Below, piece by piece: positions 24,075 through 30,533 of a DNA stretch of 37,418 nt. Source of the stretch: an uncultured Eubacteriales bacterium. GTDB taxonomy: Bacteria > Bacillota > Clostridia > Peptostreptococcales > Anaerovoracaceae. Location: the NCBI GenBank assembly GCA_949286985.1, contig CASEEM010000039.1, forward strand, positions 1 through 37,418, in the 5' to 3' direction. Numbering within the stretch: the first letter of the stretch is position 1; the number at the start of each line of letters is the position of its first letter. A program made the translations under genes and the position numbers. The notes below the pieces were generated by a model. That model did not search any database. It was not told the DNA's origin and was given only the letters and a program-made list of their open reading frames with translations.

Positions 24075-25618
24075 GATCTCTTCTCCTTCCATTCTTCGAT
24101 TGCTTTTAATGCGCAGGCTTCATCGTCCTGCGGAACATTCTTGCCCAGGATATGTTGATATTTGTCATGGCCGAGTCCGATGACGGCGACGAGGTCGCCC
24201 GGCTCGGAGTTGACGATGGCGTAGCGGATGGCCTCCGGTCGGTTCTCGATGACGATGTACGGCCCGCCGGTCGGGTCGATGCCTTGCTTGATGCCTTTGA
24301 GAATCTGCGAGAACGGCTCGAAGCGGTTATGCTCCGTGGTGATGACGGTGAAATCGGCATATCTTCCGGACGATTCGCCCATGCCGATGCGTCGATCGAT
24401 GTCGCGATTGCCGCCGGCTCCGAAGACGCAGACGAGGCGCTTCGGCTTGTAGACGCGGAGGGCGGTCAGGGCCGCCTTCGTGCTCTCACGGTTATGGGCA
24501 TTGTCGATGCAGACGCTGAGCTCCGGCGAGCGGTAGATCATATCGAGTCTTCCCGGGATATGGATGGCAGCGAGAGCTTCGGCCGCACGGTCCATCGGGA
24601 GGCCGAGATCGTCGGCGACTGTGAGGACGGCAGCGGCATTCAGGGCGTTGAAGGCGCCCGGGAGTGCGACGAAGATATCATAGGACTTCCGTTCGCCGAC
24701 CGTCTTCGTGAATCGGAAGCGGTTGCCGAAGAGGCCGTCCTGCTCCGTATCGTGATCATTCTCGATGAGATAGGTCGGAACGGAGCCGAGGCGTTCTGTC
24801 GCCGGATGGACACCCTCGTGGCCGAAGGTGAGAATCGGGCCCGTGACATGCTCTGTGACAGCGTCCGCATTCGGGTCGTCCAGGTTGAGCACGGCCTTCC
24901 GGCTCTGTGTGAGAAGAAGGCTCTTGCAATATCTGTAATTCTCGAAGGTCGGATGTTCGTTTGTGCCCACATGGTCGCCGTGCTGCACATTGATCAGGAT
25001 GCCGTAAGCGAAGTCGATGCCGTCCGTGCGGTGCTGCATGAGTCCTTGCGACGAGCATTCGAGGACGGCGAATTCACAGCCGCATTCGACCATCGCGGCG
25101 AGATGGCGCTGCATCTCGTCGGAATCCGGGGTGGTATTGGCGACCTCACGCTCGATGCCGTCGTAAATGGCACCGTTCGAGCCGATGACGCCGACCTTGC
25201 GGCCGCAGGCCTCGAGGACCGCAGCCATCATCGAGGCTGTCGTGGTCTTGCCCTTCGATGCCGTGACGCCGATGATCGTGAGCTTGTCGGCCGGGTGATC
25301 ATACCAATTCGCGCAGACGATGGATTTCGCGAGTCGCGTATCGTCACAAAGGAAGAGAGGCATGCCGAGCTTCATGAGCGTCTCTTCATCGTAGCCGAGC
25401 TCGGCGAGGCGCTTCCCATCGGCGATGATGAGGGAAGGCTGCTTCCCGGCAATCTCCGCCAGCTTCGTGTGGCTGTCAAAAGCCGCGCCTTCAATGCAGA
25501 TGAAGGCGTCGCCCGCCTGAAGCTTCCTCGTATCGAAGCAAAGTTCTCGGACCTCCGCTTCCGTATCGAAGCGGATCGGCGTTCCGGAGAGACCTTGGGT
25601 GAGTTTCTGAATATTCAT
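24071..25618 (-). CDS. MurE-like amino-acid ligase with non-standard motifs
   Basis: A 515-residue Mur ligase most like MurE, which adds the third amino acid to UDP-MurNAc-L-Ala-D-Glu. Three domains are visible. The central loop reads GVTASKGKTTT (117-127) where MurE has GVTGTNGKTT. SSQGLMQHR and the carbamylated-lysine candidate Lys232 (YRYCKSLL) are conserved. In the C-terminal domain FGAGGNRDIDRR is typical, but the amino-acid specificity motif DNPR is EHNR (429-432), and the late GKGHE motif is GLGHD (481-485). The third substrate is therefore unclear. GGAGG precedes ATG 25618. It lies outside any cell-wall cluster and is coupled to the PLP aldolase gene. Confidence 0.85.
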   Translation of the reverse strand: MNIQKLTQGLSGTPIRFDTEAEVRELCFDTRKLQAGDAFICIEGAAFDSHTKLAEIAGKQPSLIIADGKRLAELGYDEETLMKLGMPLFLCDDTRLAKSIVCANWYDHPADKLTIIGVTASKGKTTTASMMAAVLEACGRKVGVIGSNGAIYDGIEREVANTTPDSDEMQRHLAAMVECGCEFAVLECSSQGLMQHRTDGIDFAYGILINVQHGDHVGTNEHPTFENYRYCKSLLLTQSRKAVLNLDDPNADAVTEHVTGPILTFGHEGVHPATERLGSVPTYLIENDHDTEQDGLFGNRFRFTKTVGERKSYDIFVALPGAFNALNAAAVLTVADDLGLPMDRAAEALAAIHIPGRLDMIYRSPELSVCIDNAHNRESTKAALTALRVYKPKRLVCVFGAGGNRDIDRRIGMGESSGRYADFTVITTEHNRFEPFSQILKGIKQGIDPTGGPYIVIENRPEAIRYAIVNSEPGDLVAVIGLGHDKYQHILGKNVPQDDEACALKAIEEWKEKRS

Positions 25619-25700
25619 GGATTCCTCCGTAGGGTTCGTGGAAAAGCAGCTTCGGAAAGCGGTATTCCGAAGCGACGGGACGGTCTGTCCCTAACATATT

Positions 25701-25729
25701 ATTGTAGACAGTCCGAGGGAGAAATTCAA
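25701..25729 (-). promoter_or_regulatory. Promoter for the MurE-like/aldolase operon
   Basis: Minus strand TTGAAT (25729-25724), 17-base spacer, TACAAT (25706-25701). Transcription should start near 25694, about 75 bases before the start codon. Confidence 0.8.
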
Positions 25730-25793
25730 TAACCGACATCCCTGCAGGGGAGAACCTTTTCGGATGCATTCGGGAGACGGGAAAGAGGAGTTA

Positions 25794-25802
25794 TGCTATA
25801 AT
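25794..25802 (+). promoter_or_regulatory. Extended -10 promoter for hslO
   Basis: TGCTATAAT: a consensus TATAAT (25797-25802) with the extended TGn. No good -35 is visible. It is about 60 bases before the hslO start, divergent from the MurE-like promoter. Confidence 0.7.
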
Positions 25803-25863
25803 GAATAACCGTTGAGAAGGATAAACCATCCGCTCTTCGGCAGCGGATGCGGAAGGAGATAAT

Positions 25864-26802
25864 ATGAAAGAGAATACTTTTGCCGGCGATTATGTGGTCC
25901 GCGGCACGGCAGCGGACGGAAGGGTGCGTGTATTCGCTGTCCGTTCAACGGAGCTTGTTGCGAAGGCGCGTGAGATTCATCAGACCTTTCCGGTCGTCAC
26001 GGCAGCGCTGGGACGTCTGCTCTCGGCGGCTGCGATGATGGGAACGATGATGAAAGGGGAGGAAGATGTCCTCTCTTTGACGGTGAAAGGTGACGGTCCG
26101 ATTGCCAGCCTCACGGTCAGCGCTGACAGCCACGGCCATGTGAAAGGATTCCCGGGCAATCCGGCTGTGGATATTCCGCGCAAGAGACCGGGCAAGCTCG
26201 ATGTCGGCGCGGCCGTCGGCAAGGGCATCCTGACGGTCACGATGGACCTCGGTCTCCGCGATCCGTATCAGGGACAGGTCGAGCTTCAGACCGGCGAAAT
26301 CGGCGACGATCTCGCTTATTACTTCACGGTTTCCGAGCAGACGCCTTCGGCCGTTGGGCTCGGCGTTATGCTGGACCGAGACAGCTCTGTCAAGGAGGCG
26401 GGCGGTTTCCTCGTCCAGCTTCTCCCGGATGCCGATGAAGAGATCATCGAAGCGCTTGAGCGCCGCCTGGCTTCGATTCGTTCGGTGACGGAGATGATGG
26501 AGGAGGGGCTGACGCCGGAGGACATCCTTCATGAGGTTCTCGGCGATATTCCGTTCGAAATCCTCGAGAAGGAAGAGGTCTCCTTCTTCTGTAATTGCAG
26601 CAGAGAGAAGGTTTTCCGCGCACTTGCGGCCATTCAGAAATCGGAACTTGAATCGATGATCGAAGACGGAGAGTCCATCGAAGTGAAGTGCTTCTATTGC
26701 AATACGGCATACGAGTTCACGGTGGACGAGATGAAGGAAATTCTGGTCGAGCGAGAGCAAAGTGCAGAGATAGAAGATTCGGCAGAGTCGGAAAACGCTT
26801 AG
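25864..26802 (+). CDS. hslO: Hsp33 redox-regulated chaperone
   Basis: A 312-residue holdase activated by oxidation. The N-terminal chaperone domain contains GDGPIASLTVSADSHGHVKG. The C-terminal zinc switch keeps all four cysteines as CNC (243, 245) and CFYC (276, 279), the CxC...CxxC pattern of the family. In reduced cells zinc holds it inactive; oxidation releases zinc and unfolds the linker. An acidic tail of about 20 residues follows the usual end. AAGGAG precedes ATG 25864. In an anaerobe this fits oxygen-stress defence, together with the rubrerythrin encoded 9 kb downstream. Confidence 0.95.
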   Translation: MKENTFAGDYVVRGTAADGRVRVFAVRSTELVAKAREIHQTFPVVTAALGRLLSAAAMMGTMMKGEEDVLSLTVKGDGPIASLTVSADSHGHVKGFPGNPAVDIPRKRPGKLDVGAAVGKGILTVTMDLGLRDPYQGQVELQTGEIGDDLAYYFTVSEQTPSAVGLGVMLDRDSSVKEAGGFLVQLLPDADEEIIEALERRLASIRSVTEMMEEGLTPEDILHEVLGDIPFEILEKEEVSFFCNCSREKVFRALAAIQKSELESMIEDGESIEVKCFYCNTAYEFTVDEMKEILVEREQSAEIEDSAESENA

Positions 26803-26867
26803 CATACTTTGCAAATTCTCAAAAACTTGCGCTATGCACAAAAAAATGTTAGACTTTTCAAAGTATG
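26803..26867 (+). repeat. Long-range inverted repeat in the hslO-kinase gap
   Basis: CATACTTTG (26803-26811) is repeated inverted as CAAAGTATG (26859-26867), 47 bases apart, in an unusually A/T-rich gap for this genome. The right arm sits between the likely -35 and -10 of the next gene, so an operator pair is possible. There is no T run, so it does not look like a terminator. Confidence 0.55.
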
Positions 26868-26879
26868 AAAGAATAATAT
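26849..26879 (+). promoter_or_regulatory. Probable promoter for the PEPCK-like gene
   Basis: TTAGAC (26849-26854) with TAATAT (26874-26879), spacer 19, which is long; other pairings in this A/T-rich stretch are possible. It is about 30 bases before the GGGG-containing ribosome binding site. Confidence 0.45.
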
Positions 26880-26915
26880 TGTTATTTACACCAATTTCTC
26901 ATAAAGGGGTAGATC

Positions 26916-28613
26916 ATGAAGGAAACATTATATTTAACTGACCAAGAGGCGATTTTGAACTTTGACCTCACGTATCCTGAGACGGAGGCCGCTCTGATCA
27001 AATCGCCGGAGTTCTCGATGGTGCTGAAGCAATACATTCTGTACCTCGAGGGCTATGATACGGCGATGTATGAGTGGGCGATGCGCGGCCAGGATCTCGA
27101 TGAAGCTGTTCGCAGCATCCGCGATTTCGCGAGACAGCTCCTCGTCTTCGATGCAGAGGAGATCCTCTCGCCGTATATGAACAAGCGCGAGATGGCCCTC
27201 TCGTTCACGGAGGGCTTCTATGATTATTGGAAGAATCATGAGCGTTATTCGATCACGACGAATCGCCGCAGAAGCGCAGAGCTCTCCGCCTTCGTCCAGC
27301 AGAATTCCAATCACAACAACCTCTGCATGAGCACCTTCCGCCACATTGAACAGGCGCTCATGGGATCCGTCAATAAGATCTATCGTCAGCAGCCGGCCGG
27401 TACGAATGCGGCACTGGCTCTTTATCGCAATGACGATAATCCGTATATCACCGGCAAGTATGAGAAGCTGCGCAAGATCATGTTCATCAGCTCCGTCATG
27501 CTCCGCACGCCGATGATTCTCCATCCGAAGTCGAACAAGAGAGAATGGCCGTTCCAGCCGATTGATGAGAATCCGATCGACAGCTTCAGCGGCACGAGAG
27601 ATGATTATTTCTGCTTCCCGGCCAAGGTCGGCGAGCTCCTCATTTTCATCTACTTCCACCGCGACTTCATGGCGAGCGGCGTAGCCAATGCGAACCTCTT
27701 CGAGCTGGCGACGGAGGCGGAGACCGACCGCAAGCCGGACGGCATCCTGCTCTTCGGCAATCCGGACGGCAGAGATGTCTGCTCCTTCCACTATGATAAG
27801 GAGAATGACATCTGGGTCGGCAGCGTCACGTACAGCGAGAAGATTTCCTACTTCGGATATATGAAGAAGACGGTCCTGACGCTTCACAACGTTGCGATGA
27901 TGCAGCGCGGATGGCTTCCGATTCACGGCGCTTTTGTCGATATCACGCTGTGGGATGGCAAGAAGAAGGGCATCTGCCTGATGGGCGATTCCGGTGCCGG
28001 CAAGTCCGAGACGATTGAGGCGCTCAAGAACCTCGGCGATGAGAAGATCAAGAAGATTGAAGTCGTCTTCGACGACATGGGTACCTTCCATATTGAGGAC
28101 GGCAAGGTCGTCGCTCAGGGCAGTGAGATCGGTGCTTTCGTCCGTCTCGATGACCTCGATCCGGGAACGCCGTATCGCGATATGAATCGTTCCATCTTCT
28201 TCAATCCGGACCAGTCGAATGCGCGTGTCATCACGCCGGCGGCGCCGTACAAGGTCGTCGTCAGCAACCACGAGGTCGACCTCTTCGCTTATGCGAACAA
28301 TTACGGACCGGAGACGGGACTCCGCCGCAACACCGATATCGAGCAGGCGAAGGCCGTCTTTATCGAAGGAAAGCGCATGGCGAAGGGCACGACGCAGGAG
28401 ACGGGCATCTCGACGACGTATTTCGCCAATCCGTTCGGACCGCAGCAGCAGCAGGAGCGCTGCAAGGAGATCATCGACGAGATCTTCGCGAAGCTCGAAG
28501 AGACGGATGTCTTCGTCGGTGAGGTATTTACGCATCTCGGCCGTGATCCGGAGGATCGCAGCAGCATCGTCAAGGGTGCGGAGGATCTCCTCGCTTTCAT
28601 CGAAGAGAATTAA
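26916..28613 (+). CDS. Divergent PEPCK / HPr-kinase superfamily P-loop protein
   Basis: A 565-residue protein. The phosphate-binding loop MGDSGAGKSETIEAL (from residue 356) looks like the HPr kinase loop GDSGxGKSE rather than the GLSGTGKTT of ATP-type PEP carboxykinase; VFDDMGTFHIEDGK follows as an acidic metal-binding candidate. FCFPAKVGELLIFIYFHRDFM and ANNYGPETG are other distinctive blocks. The first 180 residues are helical and acidic with no known domain. Similar proteins occur in clostridia and, as I recall, are often named PEP carboxykinase; I cannot confirm that reaction. AAAGGGG precedes ATG 26916. It is monocistronic: promoter in front, strong terminator behind. Codon use suggests high expression. 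Confidence 0.75.
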   Translation: MKETLYLTDQEAILNFDLTYPETEAALIKSPEFSMVLKQYILYLEGYDTAMYEWAMRGQDLDEAVRSIRDFARQLLVFDAEEILSPYMNKREMALSFTEGFYDYWKNHERYSITTNRRRSAELSAFVQQNSNHNNLCMSTFRHIEQALMGSVNKIYRQQPAGTNAALALYRNDDNPYITGKYEKLRKIMFISSVMLRTPMILHPKSNKREWPFQPIDENPIDSFSGTRDDYFCFPAKVGELLIFIYFHRDFMASGVANANLFELATEAETDRKPDGILLFGNPDGRDVCSFHYDKENDIWVGSVTYSEKISYFGYMKKTVLTLHNVAMMQRGWLPIHGAFVDITLWDGKKKGICLMGDSGAGKSETIEALKNLGDEKIKKIEVVFDDMGTFHIEDGKVVAQGSEIGAFVRLDDLDPGTPYRDMNRSIFFNPDQSNARVITPAAPYKVVVSNHEVDLFAYANNYGPETGLRRNTDIEQAKAVFIEGKRMAKGTTQETGISTTYFANPFGPQQQQERCKEIIDEIFAKLEETDVFVGEVFTHLGRDPEDRSSIVKGAEDLLAFIEEN

Positions 28614-28626
28614 GTGCATCTAAAGC

Positions 28627-28658
28627 GCGGCCGGGCCGGAGGGCTCGGCCGCTTTTTT
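28627..28658 (+). terminator. Rho-independent terminator after the PEPCK-like gene
   Basis: GCGGCCGGGCC (28627-28637) with GGCTCGGCCGC (28642-28652), 11 pairs with one G-T, GGAG loop, then six T. The next ribosome binding site begins only a few bases later. Confidence 0.92.
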
Positions 28659-28672
28659 CGGGAGGAGAAGAT

Positions 28673-29293
28673 ATGGAGCAGCAATTTCTGGATGCACTTC
28701 GGCGCGGCCAAGCGGCTTCGAAAAAGCTGAGCGGCAAGCAATATGCCGTGCTCATGCCGTTCCTCCGAGGGGAACACGGGACGGAGATCCTCTTGGAGGT
28801 GCGGGCGTCCGGGCTGCGGCGGCAGCCGGGTGAAATCTGCTTCCCGGGCGGGAAGTCTCTGGAGGGGGAGAGTCCGGAAGAGACGGCGGTCCGTGAGACG
28901 GCGGAAGAGCTCCTGCTGCCGAAGGAGCAGATTCAGGTTCTCGATACGTTCGAGGCGTTCGGCATCGACGGCCGCGGCATTCTGACGCCGGTCATCGGGG
29001 AGCTCAAGGCGTATGAGGGGACGTATTCGAAGGCGGAGGTGGATCACGTGTTCACGGTGCCGCTGTCCTTCTTCCTTCGCGAGCAGCCGGAATGGTATGA
29101 GATTGCGATGGAGAGCCATCCGGAGGAGGCCTTCCCTTATGACCGCATTCCGAACGGGCGCGATTATTCGTGGGGAACGAGGTATCGGCGCGTGGCATTC
29201 TATCGCTACGGCGATTATGAAATCTGGGGAATTACGGCCGGCATCCTGGCGGATCTGTCCCGATTCCTCCGGTTCGGCGGATATGAAGAATAA
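28673..29293 (+). CDS. Nudix hydrolase, coenzyme A pyrophosphatase type
   Basis: A 206-residue Nudix protein of the NudL/YeaB group, which cleaves CoA to 3',5'-ADP and phosphopantetheine. The group mark LLEVRASGLRRQPGEICFPGG (residues 40-60) runs straight into the Nudix box: Gly60, Glu66, Arg74-Glu75, Glu78-Glu79. The last Gly of the box is Leu81, a departure from consensus. GGAGGAG precedes ATG 28673. It starts right after a terminator without a clear promoter, so it is probably expressed by readthrough. Codon use has more CGG and GGG than the flanking genes, in line with low expression. Confidence 0.85.
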   Translation: MEQQFLDALRRGQAASKKLSGKQYAVLMPFLRGEHGTEILLEVRASGLRRQPGEICFPGGKSLEGESPEETAVRETAEELLLPKEQIQVLDTFEAFGIDGRGILTPVIGELKAYEGTYSKAEVDHVFTVPLSFFLREQPEWYEIAMESHPEEAFPYDRIPNGRDYSWGTRYRRVAFYRYGDYEIWGITAGILADLSRFLRFGGYEE

Positions 29294-29339
29294 ATTGAAA
29301 TCTTTTGCGGATTCTATCGTTTTGTTACATACATAACTA

Positions 29340-29368
29340 TTGACAATGTGTACGGAAAGTGTTAAGTT
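29340..29368 (+). promoter_or_regulatory. Promoter for the small membrane protein
   Basis: Consensus TTGACA (29340-29345), 17-base spacer, TAAGTT (29363-29368). Confidence 0.8.
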
Positions 29369-29422
29369 AAGGCGAGTTTAAATCCAATGTGAATGAAAGA
29401 CAACCAAAGAAAGGAAATTATC

Positions 29423-29788
29423 ATGTATAATAAGTCTGTTCTTAAGCCGATCGGCATCTTCATGCTCATCTTCGGCCTGGTTTATGCCGCTGTCGGCACG
29501 CTCGCACTCGCCGGTGTTCTCACGGGAGCTCTTCCGGGACATGAGACGCAGGAGGTTATCATCGTCGTTCTCGCTTACGTCGTTGCGCTTCTCGCCATCC
29601 TCTGCGGTGCATTCTGCATGAAGGGCAATGTCAGCGCTTCGAAGACGCTCGGCATGATCTTCGCTGCTTTCGGACTGATCGGCCTCATCTATTCGCAGGT
29701 TAAGAACGGCACGTACAGCACCTTCGACGGTCTGGCGATGTGCTTCGGTATTGCCATCGTTTATATCTCTTCGAAGATCAAGGAGTGA
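29423..29788 (+). CDS. Small four-helix membrane protein of unknown function
   Basis: A 121-residue hydrophobic protein with four likely transmembrane helices (about 9-33, 43-65, 73-90 and 100-116) and short loops. There is a single conserved-looking charged end (SSKIKE). Cys61 and Cys65 flank the second helix. I do not recognise a family. ATG 29423 is selected because AAAGGAAA lies just upstream; an in-frame start at 29393 lacks one. It is a single-gene unit with a consensus promoter and a perfect terminator, suggesting it is well expressed. Confidence 0.75.
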   Translation: MYNKSVLKPIGIFMLIFGLVYAAVGTLALAGVLTGALPGHETQEVIIVVLAYVVALLAILCGAFCMKGNVSASKTLGMIFAAFGLIGLIYSQVKNGTYSTFDGLAMCFGIAIVYISSKIKE

Positions 29789-29817
29789 TCCTCGAGGTAT
29801 CGTTCACCAGCAAGCGG

Positions 29818-29848
29818 AAAAGCCCGGTACTTCGGTACCGGGCTTTTT
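29818..29848 (+). terminator. Rho-independent terminator, TTCG loop
   Basis: AAAAGCCCGGTAC (29818-29830) and GTACCGGGCTTTT (29835-29847) pair perfectly over 13 bases around a TTCG loop, followed by T. Confidence 0.95.
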
Positions 29849-29884
29849 GTATGCGATAAAGAAGGTTCGGAGGGTTCAGAGGAT

Positions 29885-29913
29885 TTGACAGAATCGCGAA
29901 ACGGGACGATAAT
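29885..29913 (+). promoter_or_regulatory. Strong promoter for the NifX-like gene
   Basis: TTGACA (29885-29890), 17-base spacer, GATAAT (29908-29913): eleven of twelve consensus positions. Confidence 0.88.
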
Positions 29914-29953
29914 CAAGGTAACGATCACAAGCAGTCATCTAAGGAGGGAAATT

Positions 29954-30382
29954 ATGAGAATTGCCATTCCGGTAGAAGGGAACGAGATCTTCCGGCATTT
30001 CGGTCGTTCCGAGGCTTTTAAGTTCTATGATGTCGAGGACGGCAAGATCGTTCGCGAGGAGCTCCATGATAATGAAGGCAACGGTCACGGCGCGCTGGCC
30101 GGCATTCTGCAGGAGAACGGCGTCGATGTCCTTATCTGCGGCGGCATCGGACCGGGAGCACAGGAAGCGATCCGTTCGCTCGGCATCAAGCTTGCAGGCA
30201 GCGTCAGCGGACCGGCGGATGAGGCGGCGGCTGCTTATATCGCAGGCACGCTCGCTTATGAAGAGTCGCCGGAGCATACGTGCGGCCATCATGATCACGA
30301 GGAGGGTCATACCTGCGGTGATCACGGCTGCGGTAAGCATGATTGCGGCAGCCACGGCTGCGGCGGCCATGACGCTCATTGA
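29954..30382 (+). CDS. NifX/NifB-family metal-cluster-binding protein with Cys/His tail
   Basis: A 142-residue protein. Residues 1-100 are the dinitrogenase iron-molybdenum cofactor-binding fold (RIAIPVEGNEIFRHFGRSE, then VDVLICGGIGPGAQ and GIKLAGSVSG). The last 35 residues form a tail with five Cys and ten His in repeats such as CGDHGCGKHDCGSHGCGGH, a likely metal chelator. No nitrogenase genes are near, and similar orphan proteins are common in anaerobes, where they may carry metal or Fe-S clusters. ATG 29954 has AAGGAGGG at 29941-29948; the longer frame from TTG 29885 would begin in the promoter. It is a single-gene unit closed by a terminator. Confidence 0.87.
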   Translation: MRIAIPVEGNEIFRHFGRSEAFKFYDVEDGKIVREELHDNEGNGHGALAGILQENGVDVLICGGIGPGAQEAIRSLGIKLAGSVSGPADEAAAAYIAGTLAYEESPEHTCGHHDHEEGHTCGDHGCGKHDCGSHGCGGHDAH

Positions 30383-30398
30383 TCCCATTGCAGAGAGC

Positions 30399-30430
30399 AG
30401 AAGCGGTGCGAGTTCGCACCGCTTCTTTTT
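30399..30430 (+). terminator. Rho-independent terminator after the NifX-like gene
   Basis: AGAAGCGGTGCG (from 30399) pairs with CGCACCGCTTCT (to 30426) over 12 bases with a tetraloop, followed by T to 30430. Confidence 0.93.
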
Positions 30431-30473
30431 CGCAAAAAGGGAAGAAAACGGCGGATAGGGTGACGGCGGTCCG

Positions 30474-30502
30474 TGGACAGGGCGAGAGGAATGTCCTATA
30501 AT
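30474..30502 (+). promoter_or_regulatory. Promoter for the methyltransferase operon
   Basis: TGGACA (30474-30479), 17-base spacer, perfect TATAAT (30497-30502). Confidence 0.85.
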
Positions 30503-30533
30503 TAAAGATATTGTTTTTGAGGGAGGATTTCCG

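Noticed and set aside
22485..24158. 557-codon plus-strand open frame opposite the SdpI and aldolase genes
   Set aside because: It runs through two real minus-strand genes and a terminator, and its product has no recognisable motif.
24152..25732. 526-codon plus-strand open frame opposite the MurE-like gene
   Set aside because: It is an antisense shadow; the minus strand carries clear ligase motifs, a ribosome binding site and a promoter.
29954..30382. Evidence of nitrogen fixation
   Set aside because: The NifX-like fold is widespread in non-fixing anaerobes and no nif structural or assembly gene is nearby; the desulfurase at the window end is a general Fe-S gene.
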